From: Candidatus Stahliibacteriota bacterium
GTDB taxonomy: Bacteria; Hydrothermota; Tepidihabitantia; SM23-42
Length of the DNA stretch: 34,316 bases
Assembly (NCBI GenBank): GCA_030602565.1
Contig: JAUVZL010000029.1
Span: 1 to 34,316 of the forward strand
Direction of reading: 5' to 3'
Below, in pieces: positions 22,478-29,245 of the stretch. The position numbers and the translations under genes were made by a program. Position 1 is the first letter of the stretch, and every line of letters starts with the position of its first letter. A model generated the notes under the pieces. That model saw only the letters and a list, made by a program, of their open reading frames with translations. It ran no database searches and was not told the DNA's origin.

Positions 22478-22585
22478 GGTGAGCGACTTGTCAAGGATTA
22501 TGGAAGGGAATTAAATAAAGAACTTCTCGATGCGCTTGGTCTCCCGATAAACTCGAGACAGGTTCGCTCAAAGAGTAGTTATTGA
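22478..22585 (+). pseudogene. Orphan 3' gene fragment of unknown origin
   Basis: Thirty-five codons read as good protein sequence (ERLVKDYGRELNKELLDALG ...) directly after an in-frame stop and without a start codon. The end (LPINSRQVRSKSSY) may be encoded by an imperfect GTCTC/GAGAC repeat near 22540-22563. It abuts the break in the BNR-repeat remnant, so both probably mark one rearrangement junction. Confidence 0.35.
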
Positions 22586-22649
22586 AGATTGCTTCGGTTG
22601 ACTTTCTCTCGTAGATGCAATGACCAAAAACTAAAAAAGGGAGTGGCGG

Positions 22650-22934
22650 TTAATAAACGACAAAAGGATCGCTATTTACTGCCTGGGCAAGCCTTATAAC
22701 ATCGCCGTAATTGCCCGTTGAATCGGTCACATTAACGTGCGGGTAAACCGTGTTCAGATATCCGCATAAACCAAATGCCGTATCCACGACCGCCTCAAGA
22801 TAACCACCTGATTTGTGCTTGAGCACGGAGATTTCTGGCGTCTGCACGAGCTTAACCAATTCGTCATAGTTTTGATAATATATGTTCACGCGTGAAAATG
22901 TTTGTGGGGAGAGGAGAATGTCGTTCTCAATCAC
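22650..22934 (-). CDS. Hypothetical protein coupled to the nitroreductase gene
   Basis: 94 aa, family not recognised. It overlaps the nitroreductase stop by 4 bp (GTGA). The AAGGAG ahead of it directly abuts the GTG at 22934, which is too close, and no later ATG exists; the true start may be a non-standard codon a few triplets on, or the gene may be a remnant. Visible text: VNIYYQNYDELVKLVQTPEI, SGGYLEAVVDTAFGLCGYLN and GDVIRLAQAVNSDPFVVY. No signal peptide or membrane segment. Confidence 0.4.
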   Translation of the reverse strand: MIENDILLSPQTFSRVNIYYQNYDELVKLVQTPEISVLKHKSGGYLEAVVDTAFGLCGYLNTVYPHVNVTDSTGNYGDVIRLAQAVNSDPFVVY

Positions 22935-23560
22935 TCCTTAGATTCATAATGGTTGATATGCAGAATATCTTCAAGTGGCTTTTTGGGAATATGCATTTTA
23001 CCCGAAGCATCACGATATGGTCTGATGCTGTCCGCTGATTCTTCAACAATAGGTTTTTCTGCCGGATAGCCCAAGGCAATGATGGAAAAAATATTTAACC
23101 GTTCAGGTATCTTCAAAATTTTTTTTAATGTCTTTTGATTATTAATGGAACCTATCCAGCAACTGCCAATGCCATAAGACCAAGCAGAAAGGAGTATGTT
23201 CTGACCGCAGGCACCAAGGCCAGCCAGACAAGACCATTCATCACTGTACTTCTTAGACATAAGTAGCACAACGTATGCCACTGGGGTTTTACCATTTTCG
23301 GGTGCGCCGCCAAGCCATTCAAGATGGTCAAAAACATTATTTGTTGATTCCCTGCCATGTATTATTAGAAATTCCCAAGGCTGTAAATTACCCGGACTTG
23401 GCGTAAATCGTGCATCATCGCAGATTTGTTTTAGGATTACCAAAGAAATTTCTTCTTGTTTGTATTTTCGTATCGATCTTCTCGTCTGGATCAACGCATG
23501 GATATCAGTATCTGTAGTGTCTGTGCAGAATAAGAACATTGGTATCAGGAAAAAAATCAC
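22931..23560 (-). CDS. Nitroreductase-family flavoprotein
   Basis: 209 aa. Nitroreductase hallmarks are the FMN-phosphate-binding RRSIRKY near residue 27, DDARFTPSPGNLQPWEFLI, and LLSAWSYGIGSCWIGSI. These enzymes reduce nitro compounds, quinones or other electrophiles with NAD(P)H and FMN. GTG 23560 overlaps the stop of the collapsed secreted gene upstream (GTGA), with a TAG in frame just before it; ATG 23539 is the alternative start. The N-terminus (IFFLIPMFLF) is oddly hydrophobic and may be an artefact of the new junction. No ribosome binding site was seen for either start. Confidence 0.8.
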   Translation of the reverse strand: MIFFLIPMFLFCTDTTDTDIHALIQTRRSIRKYKQEEISLVILKQICDDARFTPSPGNLQPWEFLIIHGRESTNNVFDHLEWLGGAPENGKTPVAYVVLLMSKKYSDEWSCLAGLGACGQNILLSAWSYGIGSCWIGSINNQKTLKKILKIPERLNIFSIIALGYPAEKPIVEESADSIRPYRDASGKMHIPKKPLEDILHINHYESKE

Positions 23561-23755
23561 CTAACTTTTATCACTTTTTGGACAATTCTATTGTCGATAA
23601 ACATCGATATCATTATCCTGGTCTAAATCAATAGCAAATACGCCATATGGTCTGCTGATAGTGGTACTATCTATTACATATCGCGTGAAATCAATCTGGG
23701 CAAAAGCAATTGTTGGAACAAGTATGATTATTGACCAAAAAATAAAGCGTTTCAT
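23557..23755 (-). pseudogene. Collapsed secreted FG-GAP protein: both ends kept, middle deleted
   Basis: A strong GGAGG precedes ATG 23755. The frame encodes a signal peptide (KRFIFWSIIILVPTIAFAQ) and the start of an FG-GAP/VCBS repeat (PYGVFAIDLDQDNDIDV), then stops at 23588 after 55 codons. In the next frame the sequence continues as IVQKVIKVR and a stop at 23557-23559, which is what the last residues of a sorting domain look like. The simplest reading is a large internal deletion with a frame change. A short peptide may still be exported. Confidence 0.65.
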
Positions 23756-23801
23756 AATACCTCCTTTGGTAAATCTGTTAACGTATAGAAATCGGTATGG
23801 A

Positions 23802-24356
23802 TCATTTTGTTTCTTTTCGTATCTTTTTGAAAATACTTGAGAAGTCCTCGTTTAGCGATTTATCAAAAGTTTTCAACCATTTAGTAATGTACCGGATATT
23901 GTAATGGGGGTTTTTTAAAAGAATCGCTATTATATCTTCAATATCTCTGGCTCTGCCAGAGACGACTTTGTGGATGACCACATCTTCGAGCGAAGCAAAT
24001 CGCACCATTGTCTTATCTAACTTCACAATCCGTGCTTTCTTAATGGCCTGTCTTTCGTATGGAGAGAATGAAAATATAAAATCAACTCTAATCCCGTATT
24101 TTTCGTCAATTACAGGTAAGACCATTGTTCTTTTTACAAAATCATCAACGTTATCCACCAAAATCTTAAATTTGAGCCCACCAACCACTTTCATAATCTC
24201 ATCAAGTCCACTGATGCTAATACCGAGCGTAATATCGATATCCCGGGTTAATCGTGGTTCGCCATAAAGAAGGACTGCCTGTCCACCAATCACCATGTAC
24301 GGAATAGAAGCCTTGTCCAGGCTTCGCGCTATTTTTTTAAGCAGGTTTTGAAACAC
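23802..24356 (-). CDS. Nucleotidyltransferase of the AbiEii-like superfamily
   Basis: 184 aa. IPYMVIGGQAVLLYGEPRLT followed by RDIDITLG gives the GG...RxTxDID nucleotidyltransferase core; D in RVDFIFSF may be the third acidic residue. The C-terminal helices (EDVVIHKVVSGRARDIEDII) are typical of DUF6036/AbiEii-like proteins. GTG 24356 lies inside the end of the small upstream gene (20-bp overlap), so the two form an operon. Such pairs are toxin-antitoxin candidates in which the NTase would modify a nucleic acid or protein; the target is unknown. Confidence 0.75.
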   Translation of the reverse strand: MFQNLLKKIARSLDKASIPYMVIGGQAVLLYGEPRLTRDIDITLGISISGLDEIMKVVGGLKFKILVDNVDDFVKRTMVLPVIDEKYGIRVDFIFSFSPYERQAIKKARIVKLDKTMVRFASLEDVVIHKVVSGRARDIEDIIAILLKNPHYNIRYITKWLKTFDKSLNEDFSSIFKKIRKETK

Positions 24357-24546
24357 TATTTACTACCCGTGCGATTCTTATATCAATGTCTATCCCCTCA
24401 AGAGGATTTTTCAATGGTAGTGCACCAAGTGCAATTGCTTCTTCATATAAGGCATTAATAATCTTGAATTTTTGCCTTATATTCAAATTTTCTTGTTCTA
24501 TCATTTTCTTCTCGAAGCTCTGAAATTCCCTGCAGTTTATTATCAT
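24337..24546 (-). CDS. Small partner protein of the nucleotidyltransferase
   Basis: 69 aa. FEKKMIEQENLNIRQKFKII and LYEEAIALGALPLKNPLEGI match, from memory, small proteins commonly found just before this type of nucleotidyltransferase. It could be the antitoxin or a docking subunit. The promoter at 24583-24610 gives a leader of about 30 nt, with only a weak ribosome binding site. Confidence 0.6.
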   Translation of the reverse strand: MIINCREFQSFEKKMIEQENLNIRQKFKIINALYEEAIALGALPLKNPLEGIDIDIRIARVVNSVSKPA

Positions 24547-24582
24547 GTCATAAATCTGATTCTCTTGTTACTCATTATTGTA

Positions 24583-24610
24583 ATTGTATTCATTACTTCA
24601 CTGCTGTCAA
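24583..24610 (-). promoter_or_regulatory. Promoter of the small-protein/NTase pair
   Basis: Minus strand TTGACA (24610-24605), 16-bp spacer, TACAAT (24588-24583). Confidence 0.65.
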
Positions 24611-24669
24611 CACTCGGTTTTCTAAACTCACTTTGTCTAAGTCCTCTTTTTCATAGGTGACCCCATTTC

Positions 24670-25467
24670 CTACCCATACGTCTGTACAAGTTTTTCAATA
24701 ATTGTGGGCGCATTAATTATCAAATTGGCTTCTGCTTCGTCAAATAAAAATGGTCGTAGAATTTCAGCCAGTCTTTTAAGTTCTCCTTTTGAGAAGCTAT
24801 TTGTGCGTTCTACGATTATCGCCAACGGCTTTTGCGTAATACCAAAGCTCTTCAGTATCTTGTGATCGATGGGGAATTTATTTGAAAGCATAAAAATGAT
24901 ATCGAAAAGATGTCGTCCGATCTTCTTTTTGACCAAAGCATCAATTTTATCAGCGAATAGCATACTCTTATTAGTACAAATGCACGGATAGATCTCTCCG
25001 TAACCAGAGATTACTTCGGTTTCAGTTTTTACTTCCCATTTTGGTCTGTTTACTTCAAGTTTTATCAATAGTCCTTGTTTTCGCGTATGCTTTGAAACTA
25101 TACCAAATAAAGGTTCAATATCCGGGAAAGTAAATCTTCCAACAAGTATATTATCCCAGTGAGAAAAATCTATTTTGCTTTCAATGCCGAGCCTTCTGAG
25201 TTCCGTAACAAGTTTTTTGCATAGAACTTCAAACGCTTGTTGCTCTATTTTATTTGAATTAAAATCCAAATCCTCGGAAAACCTTTTGAGATTGTGCACT
25301 AATCTAAGGTAGGTCCCGCCTGTGAAAAACATTTGCTTACCGATATCAGTCTTGTAGAGTTGTTTGAGCATCACGATGTGCAAATATTCCCTCAGAACAC
25401 CACGGTCCTTAGTACAAGGCATACCGCGTAATTTTGCCTGTTCAATCAATGCTTCATAAGTTAGCAT
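24670..25467 (-). CDS. abiEii: AbiEii/DUF1814 nucleotidyltransferase toxin
   Basis: 265 aa from ATG 25467; TTG 25479 is less likely. The catalytic core FFTGGTYLRLVHNLKRFSED LDF has the GG and SxDLD motifs of the DUF1814/AbiEii nucleotidyltransferases, and the later LLIKLEVNR, CTNKSMLFADKIDAL and RHLFDIIFML segments fit the family. AbiEii is the toxin of the type IV AbiE abortive-infection system; homologues modify tRNA acceptor ends. The gene overlaps the upstream antitoxin gene by 14 bp, the usual abiEi-abiEii order. Confidence 0.85.
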   Translation of the reverse strand: MLTYEALIEQAKLRGMPCTKDRGVLREYLHIVMLKQLYKTDIGKQMFFTGGTYLRLVHNLKRFSEDLDFNSNKIEQQAFEVLCKKLVTELRRLGIESKIDFSHWDNILVGRFTFPDIEPLFGIVSKHTRKQGLLIKLEVNRPKWEVKTETEVISGYGEIYPCICTNKSMLFADKIDALVKKKIGRHLFDIIFMLSNKFPIDHKILKSFGITQKPLAIIVERTNSFSKGELKRLAEILRPFLFDEAEANLIINAPTIIEKLVQTYG

Positions 25468-26062
25468 ATATCTCACCAATATCCATATTATATAATGCTG
25501 CGTAGTTTTTTAGTTTTCTCTTCTCCATCCTGGTCACCCGTTTTTTATCAAAACGCTCATTGTCCAGCTGCAATTTCCTTTTACGATAGTTTTTAAAATA
25601 CAAGTAATCGATAAATGCCTTTTCTGGTTCTGCAATAAGGATGCTAAAACCGCGAATTTCCTCCACATAATAACCTGCATATACATCTGGTCTTACGGTT
25701 CGGTACATGAACAAACCATGATTGTTTTTGTATTGTCTAGTGGGTTTTGTACTAATCGAAGTCACGGCCATTGAAACCTCAGGAATTATACTGTAATGAG
25801 ATAAAGCGGTTTCCAGTGAAATATAAGAAGGTTGATACATTTTATTGGCAATATATAGGTCAGGAATATTAAATGCTTTTGGATATACAAGTTCGTACAA
25901 ACCTTTCTTTAAAGAATTAATCCAGCCCTTATGTTTCCATCTATAAATGAGCTTCTTGAGATTCTCATTTGTCTCATCCGGATAAAATAACAACAGATCA
26001 TCAGATGAGAACACAAAAAACTTTTTCGACTCCAAAACCTTATATAAATCCCTGAACTTCAT
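25454..26062 (-). CDS. abiEi: AbiEi-type antitoxin (winged-helix regulator)
   Basis: 202 aa from ATG 26062. The N-terminal winged helix (FRDLYKVLESKKFFVFSSDD, KGWINSLKKGLYEL) is followed by the AbiEi C-terminal domain (YQPSYISLETALSHYSIIPE, SILIAEPEKAFIDYLYFKNY). In the family it binds DNA upstream to autoregulate and counteracts AbiEii. The longer frame to GTG 26110 is rejected because it would start upstream of the transcription start predicted from the promoter at 26100-26127. An AAAGGGG-like ribosome binding site lies about 9 bp before ATG 26062. Confidence 0.85.
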   Translation of the reverse strand: MKFRDLYKVLESKKFFVFSSDDLLLFYPDETNENLKKLIYRWKHKGWINSLKKGLYELVYPKAFNIPDLYIANKMYQPSYISLETALSHYSIIPEVSMAVTSISTKPTRQYKNNHGLFMYRTVRPDVYAGYYVEEIRGFSILIAEPEKAFIDYLYFKNYRKRKLQLDNERFDKKRVTRMEKRKLKNYAALYNMDIGEIYANL

Positions 26063-26099
26063 TTTGCTTGGTACCCCTTTTTGTCCACTAACTGAAATA

Positions 26100-26127
26100 A
26101 TTATATACACTATACCTTAATTGTCAA
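26100..26127 (-). promoter_or_regulatory. Promoter of the abiE operon
   Basis: Minus strand TTGACA (26127-26122), 16-bp spacer, TATAAT (26105-26100). Predicted start near 26093, which decides the abiEi start codon. Confidence 0.75.
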
Positions 26128-26375
26128 GGGAATAATTTATCACCTAACCGAACAAAAGCAGGTAGACTCGAAGGGGAATTTTTTCGCGGAATCATTGACA
26201 GGGCTATTTTTCTTTTTGTTAGTTTTATTCTTGGCAAGAGAAAAATCAACAAGAATTGAAAATTGTGAACTACTAAAAAAATATCTTACGAAATATCGAA
26301 ACTTTTCAGGCATAAAATTCAACAAAGTATAGCAGGTCAGATTCAACTGGATTAGTATAACTCTGCTTTATTATA

Positions 26376-26404
26376 TTGACTCTATTGATAATTTCCAGTA
26401 TAAT
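26376..26404 (+). promoter_or_regulatory. Promoter of the plus-strand NTase pair
   Basis: TTGACT (26376-26381), 17-bp spacer, TATAAT (26399-26404). The predicted start (about 26411) coincides with the GTG start codon at 26410, so the transcript should be leaderless. The 250 bp between this and the abiE promoter holds no convincing gene. Confidence 0.7.
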
Positions 26405-26409
26405 GATAT

Positions 26410-26922
26410 GTGAAAAAAACACTCGCAGTCATCAACGAGATGAAAAAGCAAGGAATTATTGAAGATTATGCAATTGGCGGTGGAATTGCGGCGATATATT
26501 ACATCGAACCGATATTGACCTACGATCTTGATATTTTTGTCATTCTACCTCAGGCAAAGTGCAAAAGGGTTATTGATCTGAGTGTTCTTTTTAATAGTCT
26601 GCGTCAAAAGGGCTATTCATGGGAAAAAGAGCACCTTATTATAGAAGGGGTTCCTGTACAATTTATCCCTGCCGACGAATTGGAGACCGAAGCAATAGGT
26701 AATGCCCCGAACGTAGACTATGAAGGGACCAAAACCAAAGTATTTTCTGCGGAATACCTAATTACGGTACTAGTAAGAGCAGGACGAACCAAGGATATTG
26801 AAAAGGTGGAGAAAATTCTGAAACAATCTACGGTAAAGTATAAGAAACTGAAATCAATACTATCAAAATACAAGTTACTGAGTAAATACAAGCAACATTT
26901 TAAAATCGATGAAAAGAAATAG
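26410..26922 (+). CDS. Nucleotidyltransferase of the AbiEii/DUF6036-like group
   Basis: 170 aa. EDYAIGGGIAAIYYIEPILT followed by YDLDIFVIL is the GGG...T-x-DLDI nucleotidyltransferase core, with a third acidic position possible near PVQFIPADE. The C-terminal half has EYLITVLVRAGRTKDIEKVE, a helix typical of the group. GTG 26410 has no ribosome binding site and sits on the predicted transcription start. The downstream small gene overlaps by 14 bp. Probably one half of a toxin-antitoxin-like pair. Confidence 0.75.
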   Translation: MKKTLAVINEMKKQGIIEDYAIGGGIAAIYYIEPILTYDLDIFVILPQAKCKRVIDLSVLFNSLRQKGYSWEKEHLIIEGVPVQFIPADELETEAIGNAPNVDYEGTKTKVFSAEYLITVLVRAGRTKDIEKVEKILKQSTVKYKKLKSILSKYKLLSKYKQHFKIDEKK

Positions 26923-27106
26923 CAGCAAAAGAAATCAGTTAAAAGGGAACATAAGTGAAGTTCGTAAAAGAATATTTTCCAATAAGGCAACCTTTCACAA
27001 GGAACAAGCTTTATTGTCATTTCCTGAGAAAATAAAGATATTGATCAAGCTGCAAATATTAGCTCGGAATATTAAACATTCAGACCATCCTAGCTGGCAA
27101 ATATAA
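26909..27106 (+). CDS. Small partner protein of the plus-strand NTase
   Basis: 65 aa. The core SNKATFHKEQALLSFPEKIK followed by ILIKLQILARNI recalls the short helical proteins that accompany nucleotidyltransferases of this group (basic start, SFxEKIxILxxLQ). ATG 26909 overlaps the NTase end. It is the reverse gene order from the pair at 23802-24546. An antitoxin or adaptor role is inferred only. Confidence 0.6.
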   Translation: MKRNSSKRNQLKGNISEVRKRIFSNKATFHKEQALLSFPEKIKILIKLQILARNIKHSDHPSWQI

Positions 27107-27215
27107 ATCGAGTCTTAGATATTAAAAACCATGGTTTATTAAATGGTTTATTAAAAAAAGTGGCAGGTCTTGACATTCTACAATTAGTCTCCACATGTTT
27201 TTTTCCTCAAATAAT

Positions 27216-27617
27216 TTAATAATCTCTTTGAAATGTAGAAAACCAGGATTTGAAAGAAGTAGTGTTTTTGGTATTACCGACCCCATATAGAAGAAGCCCA
27301 TGTTCCATAGCCTCTCGCGTAATTCCCCAGTTTTCTTTTATTGAAGAACGAACTTCCTCCAGAGTATAAGGAAATACGTCAACACTCAAACCAATTTTCT
27401 CTGGTATAAATTGGGGGATACGGTCATCAAATCTTTCTTTTGAATCTTTTAAGAGTATAAGAATATCGGCATCACTTGCTGGTGTTGCCTCATTATTTGC
27501 CAATGAGCCAAAAAGAACCACGGCTAATACATTCTTATTACGAGACATATTCTCAGCCCAATGTCTAAGTTTAGCAATAATCTCTTTGCTATTTATCCGA
27601 AATACCTTTACTGACAC
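27216..27617 (-). CDS. MNT-type minimal nucleotidyltransferase (antitoxin of HEPN-MNT)
   Basis: 133 aa. VLAVVLFGSLANNEATPASD followed by ADILILL is the GS-x10-DxD minimal nucleotidyltransferase signature; LSVDVFPYTLEEV carries the third acidic residue. In characterised HEPN-MNT modules the MNT protein neutralises HEPN by AMP transfer. It starts at GTG 27617, 29 bp before the end of the HEPN gene, which is the standard order. Confidence 0.85.
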   Translation of the reverse strand: MSVKVFRINSKEIIAKLRHWAENMSRNKNVLAVVLFGSLANNEATPASDADILILLKDSKERFDDRIPQFIPEKIGLSVDVFPYTLEEVRSSIKENWGITREAMEHGLLLYGVGNTKNTTSFKSWFSTFQRDY

Positions 27618-27984
27618 AGAAATTCATTACCTCCTCGCAAATCTTTATTGCCTGGTCAGCATCTTCTTTCGTATAGAATCTATATGCAGGACCGGAAGGG
27701 TGTGCGTTTGGATATCTTGTTGGTATATAATGCTTATCAAGTATTTTACCCTTTTCCATTAATGCCTTGTCCGGTATTACATCTTCGGGTAGGTTTTCAA
27801 GCAACACAAATACCGAGTGTCCCCAAGCAATGGCATTCTTCTTCATATATAACGATTTCACTGCTTTCTCTGCAGACTGTTGAGCGGCAAAACAAGCCCA
27901 AGCATAATCGCCATCCTTGATACTGTTACGGGCATGTTGTAGATCATATTTTGCTTGTTCAAACCAATCCTTTGATCTATTCAT
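27589..27984 (-). CDS. HEPN-domain protein (toxin of HEPN-MNT)
   Basis: 131 aa from ATG 27984. DWFEQAKYDLQHARNSIKDG, YAWACFAAQQSAEKAVKSLY and GHSVFVLLENL are the helices of PF05168-type HEPN proteins; EDADQAIKICEEVMNFC closes the bundle. The classical R-x4-6-H ribonuclease motif is not obvious. ATG 27993 overlaps the -10 box of the promoter at 27992-28019, so the second ATG (27984), on the expected transcription start, is chosen; the message would be leaderless. Confidence 0.8.
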   Translation of the reverse strand: MNRSKDWFEQAKYDLQHARNSIKDGDYAWACFAAQQSAEKAVKSLYMKKNAIAWGHSVFVLLENLPEDVIPDKALMEKGKILDKHYIPTRYPNAHPSGPAYRFYTKEDADQAIKICEEVMNFCVSKGISDK

Positions 27985-27991
27985 CCACTGC

Positions 27992-28019
27992 ATTATAACG
28001 TATATTCTTTGAATGTCAA
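27992..28019 (-). promoter_or_regulatory. Promoter of the HEPN-MNT operon
   Basis: Minus strand TTGACA (28019-28014), 16-bp spacer, TATAAT (27997-27992). The predicted start, about 27985, sits next to ATG 27984. Confidence 0.75.
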
Positions 28020-28035
28020 TGGAAGTAGCAATAGT

Positions 28036-28150
28036 CTATTCTACAATAATAGGAACCGCAATTGCCGGCTCTTTCGGTAACCCTACTTCGCTTATATCCT
28101 CATTTTCAAAATATAAAGCAATTGCTTCCTTAAAGGAGGAATTGAAGTTG
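28036..28150 (-). pseudogene. C-terminal fragment of a HicB-like antitoxin
   Basis: Minus-strand text SFKEAIALYFENEDISEVGL PKEPAIAVPIIVE then a stop at 28036 matches the end of HicB-type antitoxins (helix EAIELYLE, then the final strand). The frame stays open upstream to about 28270 but has no HicB start and runs under the next promoter. It is probably a remnant of a further toxin-antitoxin module. Confidence 0.4.
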
Positions 28151-28205
28151 CAATAACTATAATTAGATATATGATCCAACGCAGCAGGTATTACTCGATG
28201 AGCTA

Positions 28206-28233
28206 TTGACTTTTTATATGTGTCAATTATAAT
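28206..28233 (+). promoter_or_regulatory. Promoter of the ParE-type toxin-antitoxin pair
   Basis: TTGACT (28206-28211), 16-bp spacer, TATAAT (28228-28233). About 40 nt of leader end in AAGGGAG 8 bp before ATG 28280. Confidence 0.7.
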
Positions 28234-28279
28234 AGAATAGAAATCAATAAAGGAAAAGTGAAATAAGGGAGATAATATA

Positions 28280-28468
28280 ATGGCAAAAATAAAACAGGCG
28301 GTAATTCAAATCATTAAATCTCTTCCCGAAGATGTTACCATTGATGACATTATGGCTGAACTATATTTTAAACTTCAGGTTGATGCTGGATTAAGAGAAC
28401 TGAATGAAGGAAAAGGGATCCCTCACGAACAAGTAGAGAAAAGAATGTCTAAATGGCTTACAAAATAA
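28280..28468 (+). CDS. Antitoxin of a RelE/ParE pair
   Basis: 62 aa. IIKSLPEDVTIDDIMAELYF and GLRELNEGKGIPHEQVEKRM are typical of the small helical antitoxins placed before ParE toxins: no DNA-binding fold is obvious, and the C-terminal helix would wrap the toxin. AAGGGAG gives a good ribosome binding site. It overlaps the toxin gene by 16 bp. Confidence 0.8.
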   Translation: MAKIKQAVIQIIKSLPEDVTIDDIMAELYFKLQVDAGLRELNEGKGIPHEQVEKRMSKWLTK

Positions 28469-28743
28469 TATGGTCACCGCGTGCCGCATCCAATCTTGAA
28501 GATATTTGTGAATATATTGCCAGAGATTCAAAATACTATGCCGCACTTTTCGCCAAGCGAATAATCGCGATTGTTAAGAATATCCCCGAATTTCCGAAAT
28601 CAGGTCGAATCGTACCTGAATATAACAACGAGAATTTGCGAGAAAAAATCTATAAGAACTATAGGATTATTTACCGAGTTAAGCGTGACTTATTTGAAAC
28701 TGTTGCAATATGCCACAGCGCGAAATCATTGGATAATAGGTAG
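28453..28743 (+). CDS. RelE/ParE-family toxin
   Basis: 96 aa. The ParE fold is clear: KIIWSPRAASNLEDICEYIA, SGRIVPEYNNENLREKIYKN and YRIIYRVKRDLFETVAICH. ParE toxins poison DNA gyrase and RelE toxins cleave mRNA; the EKIYKNYRIIYRV arrangement fits the ParE side better. Translation is coupled to the antitoxin through the 16-bp overlap. Confidence 0.85.
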   Translation: MAYKIIWSPRAASNLEDICEYIARDSKYYAALFAKRIIAIVKNIPEFPKSGRIVPEYNNENLREKIYKNYRIIYRVKRDLFETVAICHSAKSLDNR

Positions 28744-28793
28744 AATATTTTTGGGAAGATATGACATGATAGGTGGATGAAAAGGGGAAATAC

Positions 28794-28879
28794 GCCGGGG
28801 TGATGGAATTGGTAGACATAGCGGACTTAAAATCCGCTTCCCATTTATGGGAGTGCCGGTTCAAGTCCGGCCCTCGGCA
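28794..28879 (+). tRNA. tRNA-Leu (anticodon UAA)
   Basis: The acceptor arms GCCGGGG (28794-28800) and CCTCGGC (28872-28878) pair with one G-U. The anticodon stem GCGGA/TCCGC encloses the loop CTTAAAA, with anticodon TAA at 28828-28830. A long variable arm (CCCATTTATGGG) and GGTTCAAGTCC T-loop confirm a leucine tRNA. CCA is not encoded. It could serve as an integration site, but no attachment repeat was seen. Confidence 0.93.
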
Positions 28880-28880
28880 T

Positions 28881-29213
28881 AGATTAGGGAACAGGAAACA
28901 GGAATTAGGGAACAGGGATTATCGAGTAGAGAACAGGGATTAGCGAGCATAGATTAGGAATCAGGGAACAGGGATTAGGATAAAGACGAAATGTATGTGC
29001 GAAGCTGGGAACAAATACCTAAATGCCTAAAGACAAACAAATCCCAAGAACCAAGAACATAATTACTCAATAACTTAGTTACTTAATAACTGCTTTACTC
29101 AATAAATCAGGCGAATACATTGCTTGACGCGGCACCAGCGTAACTTAGTGCGTATGACTGAGTAACTGAGTCGGGGATTGTGTTTATTCTGGTTTTGAAT
29201 TTGTTTAGGTTTT
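28881..29213. repeat. Degenerate short repeats downstream of tRNA-Leu
   Basis: No gene. From 28881 to about 28980 a motif close to GGGAACAGGGATTAG recurs four to five times with varied spacers. From 29010 to 29160 there are TACCTAAATGCCTAAAG and repeated ACTTAATAACT/TTACTCAATAA stretches. The TACCTAAA motif is the complement of the spacer at 12133-12170 (TATTTAGG repeats). Confidence 0.6.
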
Positions 29214-29245
29214 GAAAGGTTTGTTATAACAAACCTTTCTTTTTG
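29214..29245 (+). terminator. Perfect palindrome with T-runs at the convergent junction
   Basis: GAAAGGTTTGTTA (29214-29226) and TAACAAACCTTTC (29227-29239) form a perfect 13-bp palindrome, followed on the plus strand by TTTTTG and a second T-run. It would end plus-strand transcripts from the tRNA. On the minus strand it contains the stop codon of the NtrC-type gene. Confidence 0.6.

Noticed and set aside
23520-23560. Lipoprotein signal in the nitroreductase N-terminus
   Set aside because: FLFC is not a proper lipobox, and the hydrophobic start probably comes from the adjacent deletion junction; a later ATG removes part of it.
26140-26346. 68-codon minus-strand ORF between abiE and the NTase
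   Set aside because: Lysine/phenylalanine-rich composition expected of AT-rich spacer, no ribosome binding site, lies upstream of the abiE promoter.
28881-28985. CRISPR-like array after tRNA-Leu
   Set aside because: Units are too short and too variable, spacers are not uniform, and no cas gene is present.
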